A DNA stretch of 24,666 nucleotides from contig CALAEZ010000309.1 in NCBI GenBank assembly GCA_937891125.1, forward strand, positions 1-24,666, written 5' to 3'. The translations under genes and the position numbers were made by a program. The stretch is from an uncultured Treponema sp. GTDB lineage: Bacteria; Spirochaetota; Spirochaetia; Treponematales; Treponemataceae. Positions within the stretch are counted from its first letter, which is position 1, and each line of letters begins with the position of its first letter. Below are positions 14,740 through 21,881 of the stretch, piece after piece. The notes beneath the pieces were generated by a model, which made no database searches, was not told the origin of the DNA, and saw only the letters and a program-made list of their open reading frames with translations.

Positions 14740-14790
14740 ACCGCTTGCGAGCATGGCGCACGGTTTATGGGGGAATGCGTATGCGTTTTT
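14735..14790 (+). terminator. Hairpin between convergent GGDEF and TAXI genes
   Basis: CATAAACCG (14735-14743) and CGGTTTATG (14761-14769) form a perfect 9-bp stem, extended inward by TGCG (14746-14749) with CGCA (14757-14760) after a 2-base bulge. It includes the GGDEF stop codon. The T-run on the + strand (14786-14790) is 16 bases beyond the stem, so this is not a textbook terminator, but it can fold in both directions between two convergent genes. Confidence 0.55.
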
Positions 14791-15742
14791 ATTGCACCGA
14801 TACGCCGAGCTCTGTGTAATATTGTGCAGCTCCTGCATGGAATGGAATTGTTACGCCAGTAACAGCATTTTGTACCGTTATTTCTTTTCCTTTTGCATGA
14901 GAGGCGCTCAGTATGTCTAAATTGGAAAAAAGCGTGCGTGTCATGTTGTAGACGATGTCGCTCGGAAGCGTGCCGCTTACCGCAAGCGTTGCTTTTACCG
15001 CAAGCGTCGGTGTAGCTGTCTGTACTCCGCTGTAGGTTTCTTCAGGAATCGTGCTTCTTGTGTAGAATGAATAGGCGCTCATGATTTTTTCTGCGTGTGA
15101 GTCATCTATTGGAAGCATTCGTAGCCCTGTTGTGAACGCAAGCTCTTGCAAGGCGCTGTTTGGAAGACCTGCAGTGATAAAGCAGGCATCGAGCGTTTCA
15201 TTTTGAAGTCCTTCTGCTGCTTCCTTGTACGACAAGTTTGTCTTTTGAATGTCGTCAAAGGTGATTCCGTAGCTTTCAAGAAGCTGCTTGGCATTGTATT
15301 CGCTGCCACTTCCGATTTCTCCTACCGAAACTCGTTTCCCCCGCAAATCCTCTATGCGGTATATATCAGCATTTCGTGTGGTAGCTATCTGCACAACTTC
15401 GGTATACAGCGTGCCAATAACCGTAAGATTTTGCATTGATGTGCTAAACATAGCCTTTCCATGATACGCATAGTCAAGAATGTCATTTTGCACGATGGCA
15501 TAGTCTACCTGCAGGTCGTTCAGAAGATGCACGTTTTCAACTGAACCTGCAGTACTCTGCACGGCTACAGATGTGTTTTCCAGGCTTGTATTCCAAATGT
15601 TTGCAATCGCATTCCCGAGGGGATGATAGGAGCCACTCGTTCCTCCTGTTGCGATGACAAAGCTGTTGCTTGTTTTTTTTGCACAGCCAAGGGTGAGCAA
15701 AAGTGAAAGCAGTATAAGTGTTGTCGTAAGAAGCTTTTTCAT
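14789..15742 (-). CDS. TAXI-family (TRAP-type) solute-binding lipoprotein
   Basis: A 317-residue exported binding protein. The signal peptide 'MKKLLTTTLILLSLLLTLGC' has Cys20 as lipidation site. The mature part has the TAXI signature 'IATGGTSGSYHPLGNAIANIWN' split over 30-51, followed by 'STAGSVENVHLLNDLQVDYAIVQND' features and 'DLRGKRVSVGEIGSGSEYNA' (132-151). Such proteins deliver small acids, for example glutamate-like compounds, to a TRAP permease. No permease is next to it in this window, so it is an orphan. The start at 15742 has GGAG with good spacing and leaves a normal signal peptide. A TGCTATACT extended -10 lies upstream, and AGTGCA/TGCACT (15784-15789, 15810-15815) could pair in the leader. 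Confidence 0.88.
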   Translation of the reverse strand: MKKLLTTTLILLSLLLTLGCAKKTSNSFVIATGGTSGSYHPLGNAIANIWNTSLENTSVAVQSTAGSVENVHLLNDLQVDYAIVQNDILDYAYHGKAMFSTSMQNLTVIGTLYTEVVQIATTRNADIYRIEDLRGKRVSVGEIGSGSEYNAKQLLESYGITFDDIQKTNLSYKEAAEGLQNETLDACFITAGLPNSALQELAFTTGLRMLPIDDSHAEKIMSAYSFYTRSTIPEETYSGVQTATPTLAVKATLAVSGTLPSDIVYNMTRTLFSNLDILSASHAKGKEITVQNAVTGVTIPFHAGAAQYYTELGVSVQ

Positions 15743-15821
15743 GTGTTTCTCCAAAATTGTATGCAAGTAAGCTGCGTTTTCCAAGTGCATAGGTTTGTGT
15801 GGTTTTCTTTGCACTAAAGAA

Positions 15822-15830
15822 AGTATAGCA
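15822..15830 (-). promoter_or_regulatory. Extended -10 promoter of the TAXI gene
   Basis: Read on the minus strand the bases are TGCTATACT, an extended -10 of the same TGNTATACT form as at the GGDEF gene. No good -35 was seen. Transcription would start near 15815 and give a leader of about 73 bases. Confidence 0.5.
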
Positions 15831-15922
15831 TAGGGGTGAAGATTTTTCTATTTTTTTTTAGCATGGCTTTTTTACTGCAAATGCGTTACACTTACGCACA
15901 CGTCTTCTAAGCGGAGGGAATT

Positions 15923-16702
15923 ATGGTTGATTATACTGAAGGCTCGGGAAAGCAGTATCACACTGGGGTAGGTCCGAGCGACATAGGAAAATATGTGATT
16001 ATGCCGGGCGACCCAAAACGGTGCGAAAAAATTGCTTCTCATTTTGATAATGCGCATCTGGTGGCTGATGTGCGCGAATACGTAACCTACACTGGCACGC
16101 TTGAAGGAGTTCCTGTTAGCGTTACTTCTACCGGCATTGGCGGTCCTTCTGCAAGCATTGCAATTGATGAGCTTTCTAAATGCGGCGCACACACGTTTAT
16201 CCGCGTAGGCACGTGCGGCGGTATGCAGGAAGAGGTCATGGGAGGCGACATTGTAATTGCAACCGGGGCGGTGCGCATGGAAGGCACGAGCCGCGAGTTT
16301 GCGCCGATTGAATATCCGGCTGTTGCTAATCTTGACTGCGTAAATGCGCTTGTCAGCGCTGCCAAAACGCTAAAGGTGCCGCATCACACCGGCGTCGTGC
16401 AGTGCAAGGATTCGTTCTTTGGCCAGCATGAGCCTGAAATTATGCCGGTAAGCTACGAGCTAGAAAGCAAGTGGCAGGCGTGGCTTAGAATGGGCTGTCT
16501 TGCAAGCGAAATGGAAAGCGCCGCGCTCTTTATCGCCGGGCAGTTTTTGCGCGTGCGTGTGGGCTCGTGTTTTTTAGTCGTGGCAAATCAGGAGCGAGCT
16601 AAAAAAGGCTTACCAAACAAGCAGGCGCACGACACGGAGCTTGCAATTACCGTTGCGGTCGAAGCGCTCCGAAGCCTTATCCTGCAAGATACCGCACAGT
16701 AA
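15923..16702 (+). CDS. udp: Uridine phosphorylase (nucleoside phosphorylase NP-I family)
   Basis: A 259-residue cytoplasmic enzyme that splits uridine with phosphate into uracil and ribose 1-phosphate. Motifs: 'MPGDPKRCEKIA' (27-38) for phosphate binding, 'STGIGGPSASIAIDEL' (69-84), 'RVGTCGGMQ' (94-102), 'KDSFFGQHEPE' (162-172) with the base-binding Gln168, and 'ASEMESAALF' (194-203) with ribose-binding Met197 and Glu198. The GQH form resembles Gram-positive and anaerobe uridine phosphorylases; E. coli Udp has GQ-x-R here, so the base preference is likely but not certain. ATG 15923 has GGAGGG five bases upstream. It is divergent from the TAXI gene; no convincing promoter was found in the 180-base gap. 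Confidence 0.88.
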   Translation: MVDYTEGSGKQYHTGVGPSDIGKYVIMPGDPKRCEKIASHFDNAHLVADVREYVTYTGTLEGVPVSVTSTGIGGPSASIAIDELSKCGAHTFIRVGTCGGMQEEVMGGDIVIATGAVRMEGTSREFAPIEYPAVANLDCVNALVSAAKTLKVPHHTGVVQCKDSFFGQHEPEIMPVSYELESKWQAWLRMGCLASEMESAALFIAGQFLRVRVGSCFLVVANQERAKKGLPNKQAHDTELAITVAVEALRSLILQDTAQ

Positions 16703-16757
16703 TGAGTGCAGTACCGCTTGCTTTCTAAACCTTGCGTCTTGTTTTGCCGACACTAGA

Positions 16758-18383
16758 ATGATGAAAAACATAGTTGTGCTTTTTGCAGGCGGCGATATGA
16801 CGCACGCCTTAGAGAACATATTTGACGGAAAAAACGCATTTGACTTAGCGGTGCAATGGGCGTACGCCGTAGCTGAAAATGGCATTGTGTTGCTTACTAC
16901 GCCTTCTGGTTCTGAAAAGCTTTGCTCTGGTGCCACTGAAATGGACGTGGTGACGCAGGCTTCGTGGACAAATGCATCGGTAGCCGCAGAAATTGCTGCT
17001 GCGTGCACCCGGCATAATGCTGATTTTGCCGTCTTTGCGTGGGCTGACTGCCCGCTTTTGTCGCTTTCACTGACAAAAGAACTGATTCATATTTTGACTG
17101 CATACAAGGCCGAATACAGCTTTGCTGACGGCTTTCCCTACGGCTTTGCGCCTGAGGTCATTGATAAGGGCGCTTGTTCTATCTTGGCAAGCCTTGCTGC
17201 TGGCAGCCAGAAGCAGGTGGGAAGCCGCGCAGCAAGCCGCGATGCGCTTTTTAGCATTATGAGTGGCGACATCAACAGCTTTGAGATTGAAACGCATCTT
17301 TCCGATAAGGATTACCGCTTGCTGCGCCTTTCGTTTGACTGCTCGCTTCCACAGACAGCGCTTGCCACACGCCGTGCATACGAAAACGCAAAAAAGGCGG
17401 CGCTTATTTCAGATACAGCTTCGCTTCTGTCGCTTGATGTCTACGCATTTTCTGACCTTGCAGAAAAAAATGGCGAAATTCTGCAGACACTTCCCGCTTT
17501 TTACAATATTCAGCTTTCAGGAAAGGAATTGCATGCGCTTAGCTATGTGCCGCGTGGCGCTGGCGCAAAAGAGGATATGCCGTTTTCGTCCTTTAAGGCG
17601 CTTGCCGCTGACATCGCTCGGACAAGCGAAAATGCAGTTGTCTCCCTTTCGCTTTTTGGCGAGCCGCTTTTACATCCCGATTTTGTGGCGTGCGTAAAGG
17701 AGCTGCTTTCGTATCCGTCGCTTACTGTGTTTATCGAAACGTGCGGCACGCTTGTAACCGAATCGCTTGCAAAGGAGCTTGCGGACGCCTGTGCCGAAGC
17801 TGGTGCTGCCGGTTTTGCGCAAAGCCGCATTATCTGGTGCGTGCTTTTAGACGCCTGCACACCCGCTTTGTATGCAAAAATGCACAATCTTACTGACAGC
17901 AAAAAAGCAGAAGCCGATTTTGCACTGGCAACCCAGGCAGTTGCTGTGCTTGAAGCGTATTTTCCCCATGCCGTGTATCCGCAGCTAGTGCGTACAAAGC
18001 AAAATGAGTGTGAGCTTGAAGCCTTTTACCGCTTCTGGAAGAAAAGTGACAGTGCAAGCGCGGGCGACCTGATTATCCAAAAGTACGACCGCTTCTGTGC
18101 GCTCTTGCCTGACGAAAAAAGTGCCGACCTTTCGCCGGTGAAGCGAAATCCATGCTGGCACCTGCGGCGCGATTTTTGCATTTTAAGCGACGGCAGCGTG
18201 CCGCTTTGTAAAAGCCTTGCGCCGTTTGTAGCTACCGATGCAGGCGTGTGTAAGGGAAATGCGCTTACCGAAGGAATTGCTGCCGTGTGGGAGCGGTTTA
18301 AGGCGCCACTTGCTTCCCACATACATGAGCAGTATGAACAAAAATGTCAGGTGTGTGATGAATACTATACCTTTAACTTTTAA
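16758..18383 (+). CDS. Spiro-SPASM-type protein lacking the radical-SAM cysteine triad
   Basis: A 541-residue protein that I match to the spirochete 'spiro-SPASM' family. Residues 1-205 look nucleotidyltransferase-like ('VVLFAGG', 'FAWADCPLL' at 93-101, 'SFADGFPYGFAPEVI'). Residues about 245-460 have a radical-SAM-like fold pattern, including 'LSLFGEPLLHPDF' (297-309), yet where CX3CX2C is expected the sequence is Glu257-x3-Leu261-x2-Val264 in 'SGKELHALSYVP'. The C-terminal SPASM region is intact: Cys466, Cys474, Cys484, Cys498 and Cys530/Cys533 with 'GNALTEGIAAVW'. So it probably binds an auxiliary iron-sulfur cluster but cannot do normal radical-SAM chemistry. The start (16758 or 16761) has no clear ribosome-binding site. 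It is 55 bases after udp and overlaps the glycosyltransferase by 26 bases. Confidence 0.75.
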   Translation: MMKNIVVLFAGGDMTHALENIFDGKNAFDLAVQWAYAVAENGIVLLTTPSGSEKLCSGATEMDVVTQASWTNASVAAEIAAACTRHNADFAVFAWADCPLLSLSLTKELIHILTAYKAEYSFADGFPYGFAPEVIDKGACSILASLAAGSQKQVGSRAASRDALFSIMSGDINSFEIETHLSDKDYRLLRLSFDCSLPQTALATRRAYENAKKAALISDTASLLSLDVYAFSDLAEKNGEILQTLPAFYNIQLSGKELHALSYVPRGAGAKEDMPFSSFKALAADIARTSENAVVSLSLFGEPLLHPDFVACVKELLSYPSLTVFIETCGTLVTESLAKELADACAEAGAAGFAQSRIIWCVLLDACTPALYAKMHNLTDSKKAEADFALATQAVAVLEAYFPHAVYPQLVRTKQNECELEAFYRFWKKSDSASAGDLIIQKYDRFCALLPDEKSADLSPVKRNPCWHLRRDFCILSDGSVPLCKSLAPFVATDAGVCKGNALTEGIAAVWERFKAPLASHIHEQYEQKCQVCDEYYTFNF

Positions 18384-19314
18384 TCAGCGGCAGATTAACC
18401 GCACGGTGCTTGGCGGAAAAGAGTCGGTGCCCGACGCACGCCTTGCGGTATCAGTTATTCTTCTCAACAAAGGCGGCAGTCACTATCGCATTCAGAATCT
18501 GGAAAATCTAGTAAAATGCGGTTTTGAGTCGATTATTTCGTTTGAATCTGACCCGGATAATTACAATATCGAAGATTTTGCGCAGCGGTTTCCGTGGGTG
18601 CGGTTTATTGTGCCGCTTGAGCCGGCAACAGACGGCGATTTAATCAATATTGCGATGAGCGAGGTAAAAAGCGACTACGTGCTTGTCTTGCGCGATTCGG
18701 TGCAGATAACAGGCGATTTACTGACCGCACGCTTATGCGAACGGCTCGCTGAACAGGCGGTGTATTGCATTGCGCCGCATTTGGTTACCGAGCATGCGCC
18801 GGCGTTTCCGAACGTGTTTGTGCCGAGCGTAAAAAAAAGCGAGCTACTCGTTATTCCCGAAACGCGTATTGTCGATGGCAGGACAACGCTGTTTCCGCTT
18901 GACTACATCGGACTGTATGACCGACAGAAGTTTATTCAGCTTGGCGGGTATGATTATACGATTCTTTCGCCGTACTGGCAGAATCTGGATTTGTCGTTCC
19001 GCGCCTGGCTGTGGGGCGAGCGGATTACGCTTTCGACGGTGTTTAGCCTTGCCTATCGCGGAGAACCGCCTGCAGAAGATACGAGTGCAAGTCTGTATTC
19101 AGGTCGATTCTACTTAAAAAACCTGCTGCCACGTTTTACTGACGATCACGGGACTATTCCACGTTCTTCGTTTTTTGCGTATTATCGTAGGAGCGGGTGC
19201 GGATTTTTTGAGTCGTTGAATCAATTTGGAGACGCAAGAGCCTGGGTGGAGAAAAATAAATATCGATTCCGCTTTGACGCGCCGCACCTAATAGAAAATT
19301 GGGGGAAATTATGA
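18358..19314 (+). CDS. Glycosyltransferase family 2-like protein
   Basis: A 318-residue protein with a GT-A-like layout. The N-terminal part has a strand 'AVSVILLNKGG' (30-40) and a helix, 'GFESIISFESDP' (55-66), then 'SEVKSDYVLVLRDSVQITGDLL' features with 'LRDS' (111-114) where a DXD-type metal site usually stands. 'GLYDRQKFIQLGGYD' (185-199) followed by 'YWQNLDLSFRAWLWGE' (206-221) matches the acceptor/ED motif region of family 2 enzymes. Donor and acceptor are unknown. No membrane segment. ATG 18358 follows CAGGTG; the 26-base overlap with the spiro-SPASM gene suggests coupled translation. The stop overlaps the next ATG (ATGA). Confidence 0.72.
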   Translation: MNTIPLTFNQRQINRTVLGGKESVPDARLAVSVILLNKGGSHYRIQNLENLVKCGFESIISFESDPDNYNIEDFAQRFPWVRFIVPLEPATDGDLINIAMSEVKSDYVLVLRDSVQITGDLLTARLCERLAEQAVYCIAPHLVTEHAPAFPNVFVPSVKKSELLVIPETRIVDGRTTLFPLDYIGLYDRQKFIQLGGYDYTILSPYWQNLDLSFRAWLWGERITLSTVFSLAYRGEPPAEDTSASLYSGRFYLKNLLPRFTDDHGTIPRSSFFAYYRRSGCGFFESLNQFGDARAWVEKNKYRFRFDAPHLIENWGKL

Positions 19315-21881
19315 GCGAAGCAGCTCTGAAAACTGTTGTTATTGTACAATGTCGCCTGTCGTCTACACGCCTTCCGAACAAGGCGCTGTTGCCATTAGGG
19401 GCAAAGACGGTGCTTGACTGGACGCTTGCCGCTATGAAAAAAGTTGCTGCAGACGACTATGTTGTGGCAACTGATGCTGATTCCTTTGACGCGCTTTCTC
19501 CTATCGCTGAGCGAAATGGCTTTGCACTTTTTAAAGGCCCGCTTGATGACGTGCTTGAGCGCTTTTGTCAGGTGATTGAAAAAACAGGCGCAAAAATTGT
19601 CGTCCGCGCAACGGCAGATAATCCGTTTTTGTTTTACGAGGCAGCGCAAGAGCTGCTAGCAATCTACCAGCGCCGTAGAAACGAAGGCGAACGCATTGAC
19701 TACATCACCTGGAAGGGCTTACCACACGGAAGTGGCGTTGAAATCTTTAGCGGTGAATCGCTTTTGCGTGCTAAGCCAGAAACAAGCGAGATGTATGACC
19801 ACGAGCATGTCGGTCCTGCGCTCTATAATCATAAGGACCGCTTTTCATGCTTTTTTTTGCCAGCTCCAGAAAAATGGCAGCAGCCGGAGTTACGCACCAC
19901 GATTGATACGGCGCAGGATTACCGACGTGCGTGCGCACTGGTGCGCGAGGTGCAGAAAAAAAATGGCGCGGTGGGAAAAGCGCTTGCAGAAGGTCCTGCA
20001 GAGCCGCTGACGGCAGACGAGATTGTGTGCGCCGCACAGGCGGATAGTGTTGCGTTTCCTGTGCTGTGCGTGCCGTGTGTAAAAAAAGGACGCGGAACGG
20101 GGCATTTGCGCCGCCTGCTTTCGGTTGCTATTTCCTCTGGCGCTGACATTTATATTCCTGCAGATGCAGATTTAGACAAGCGGGATGAGCTGGTGGCGGC
20201 GGCAAAAGAAGAGGGCTTGTGTGACTATCAGATTACCGCGCAGCTTCCCGAGAAAGGAGCGTATGCGCTTGTGGTAACGGACGCGTTTTCGTTAAACCGC
20301 GAGCGTGCACTTGCGCTTTCTTCCTGTGCGCCGCTTGTCGCCATTGACGAAGGCTCATTGAATACCGATGTCTGCGACTACCTGCTTGATATTATCCCCT
20401 CGTATGGCATAACGCGGCCAGCAAATGTTGCCGATCCATCGTTTGTGACGCTCCCGAAAAACCGCCGCTCGGCGCCAAAAATAACGTCGTCTGAAAAAAT
20501 AAAGCGTATTTTGGTGACGGTCGGTGGGGAAGATCCAGCAGACCTTGTCGTGCCGACAGCCGCCGCGTGCGCAGGTCTTGAAAAGAAGGTGACGGCGATT
20601 ATTCCCAGTGACAAGGAACCAGAAAAAGAGCTTTTGCGCGTGCCAGAGTCTGTGCGCGCTTCGGTGTCGTTTATTCCGCCGGTACATAATCTGCGTGAAA
20701 AGCTCCACGAATACGATGTAGTCATTACGCATTATGGGTTTACCGCCTTTGAAGCGGTTGCCGCTGGCTGTGGCGTGGTGCTGCTCGGAACAACGCCGCT
20801 TCATGTGCAGTTAGCTCAAAAATACGGCTTTACCTGTATTGCTTCGAGCGACATTGGCGAGGCGTCACTTGAAGCGGCGCTTTCTGATACGGCGGCGCTC
20901 TACCCTGACAGTCCCTTTACGCGTGAGGGTGCTGGCAGAAAAGAGCTGGGAAGTTTTGTGCAGTCGCTTGCAAAAGGAAAGCGCTTTTCTTGCCCTGTCT
21001 GTGGTGAACGCTCAGAGCACTCGCTTGCGCTTGACGCAGTTGTGTGTCGCATTCCGCAGCGCACGTTCCGCCGCTGTTCCACCTGTGGTATGCTCTATAT
21101 GGCCTGGACCGTAGACGCCGACGACAAGCTGTATGATGAGAAATATTTTTTTGAAAGCTACAAAAAACAGTATGGAAAAACGTATTTAGACGATTTTACG
21201 GCAATAAAAAGCCAGTGCGTGCGCCGCACTTCGGTTATTGACCAGCTGTATCGGTCAGCACATAAAGCGGTAACGCCTACGGTGCTTGACGTCGGCTGTG
21301 CCTTTGGTCCGTATCTGGCGGCAGCAAATGATGCGGGCTGGCAGGTGTTCGGAACGGACGTGAGTGAGGAGGCGGTGCAGTACGTACAGCAGACGCTGCA
21401 TTATCCGGCTTGCCGCGCGCGTTTTCCAGAGCTGGATGCAGCCGGTGAGTTTGGCGTACGGCAGTTTGACGCGCTTACTATGTGGTACGTTATTGAGCAT
21501 TTTCAGAAGCTGGACGCCGTGTTGCGCGGAGTGGCAAAGCTGGTAAAAAAAGGCGGCATTTTTGCGTTTTCCACGCCGAGCGCAAGCGGTGTGTCCGCGC
21601 GTTTTAATACGCAGCGGTTTTTTCAGCAAAGTCCGTCTGATCATTTTACATTGTGGGAGCCCGCACGCGCAGCCTCGATTTTGCGTCGCTACGGCTTTAA
21701 GGTGGTTAAAATCGTGTATACCGGTCACCACCCGGAGCGGTTTCCTAAGCTTGCACGTGCTCATGCGCGCCCGACCGGCTTCCGATTTTCGCTTTTTAAT
21801 GCGGTAAGTCATTTTTTTGGTCTTGGCGACACGTTTGAGGTGTATTGCAAAAAAGAAAAGGATGTTGTGTTTGATGAGTGA
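19311..21881 (+). CDS. SpsF-like cytidylyltransferase / PseG-SpsG-like hydrolase / methyltransferase fusion
   Basis: An 856-residue fusion of three enzymes. Residues 1-230 are SpsF/NeuA-like: 'VIVQCRLSSTRLPNKALLPLG' pattern at 10-30, 'RATADNPF' (99-106), 'LRTTIDTAQDY' (194-204); such domains activate sugar acids with CTP. Residues about 250-555 are PseG/SpsG-like: 'GRGTGHLRRL' (260-269, His265 at the PseG catalytic His position), 'LVTVGGEDPADLV' (401-413), 'ITHYGFTAFEAVAAGC' (472-487); PseG removes UDP in pseudaminic acid synthesis. A zinc ribbon (Cys561/564, Cys589/592) leads to a class I methyltransferase with 'VLDVGCAFG' (658-666) and 'WYVIEHF'. ATG 19311 follows GGGGGA. The combination suggests synthesis of a methylated nonulosonic acid; the substrate is inference. 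Confidence 0.85.
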   Translation: MSEAALKTVVIVQCRLSSTRLPNKALLPLGAKTVLDWTLAAMKKVAADDYVVATDADSFDALSPIAERNGFALFKGPLDDVLERFCQVIEKTGAKIVVRATADNPFLFYEAAQELLAIYQRRRNEGERIDYITWKGLPHGSGVEIFSGESLLRAKPETSEMYDHEHVGPALYNHKDRFSCFFLPAPEKWQQPELRTTIDTAQDYRRACALVREVQKKNGAVGKALAEGPAEPLTADEIVCAAQADSVAFPVLCVPCVKKGRGTGHLRRLLSVAISSGADIYIPADADLDKRDELVAAAKEEGLCDYQITAQLPEKGAYALVVTDAFSLNRERALALSSCAPLVAIDEGSLNTDVCDYLLDIIPSYGITRPANVADPSFVTLPKNRRSAPKITSSEKIKRILVTVGGEDPADLVVPTAAACAGLEKKVTAIIPSDKEPEKELLRVPESVRASVSFIPPVHNLREKLHEYDVVITHYGFTAFEAVAAGCGVVLLGTTPLHVQLAQKYGFTCIASSDIGEASLEAALSDTAALYPDSPFTREGAGRKELGSFVQSLAKGKRFSCPVCGERSEHSLALDAVVCRIPQRTFRRCSTCGMLYMAWTVDADDKLYDEKYFFESYKKQYGKTYLDDFTAIKSQCVRRTSVIDQLYRSAHKAVTPTVLDVGCAFGPYLAAANDAGWQVFGTDVSEEAVQYVQQTLHYPACRARFPELDAAGEFGVRQFDALTMWYVIEHFQKLDAVLRGVAKLVKKGGIFAFSTPSASGVSARFNTQRFFQQSPSDHFTLWEPARAASILRRYGFKVVKIVYTGHHPERFPKLARAHARPTGFRFSLFNAVSHFFGLGDTFEVYCKKEKDVVFDE

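Noticed and set aside
15887..15892. TACACT as a -10 box for udp
   Set aside because: Only four of six bases match and there is no -35 at the right distance.
16732..16759. TTGCGT-N16-TAGAAT as a promoter for the spiro-SPASM gene
   Set aside because: The match is fair, but the -10 would overlap the start codon and place the transcript start downstream of the ATG, which cannot serve the annotated N-terminus.
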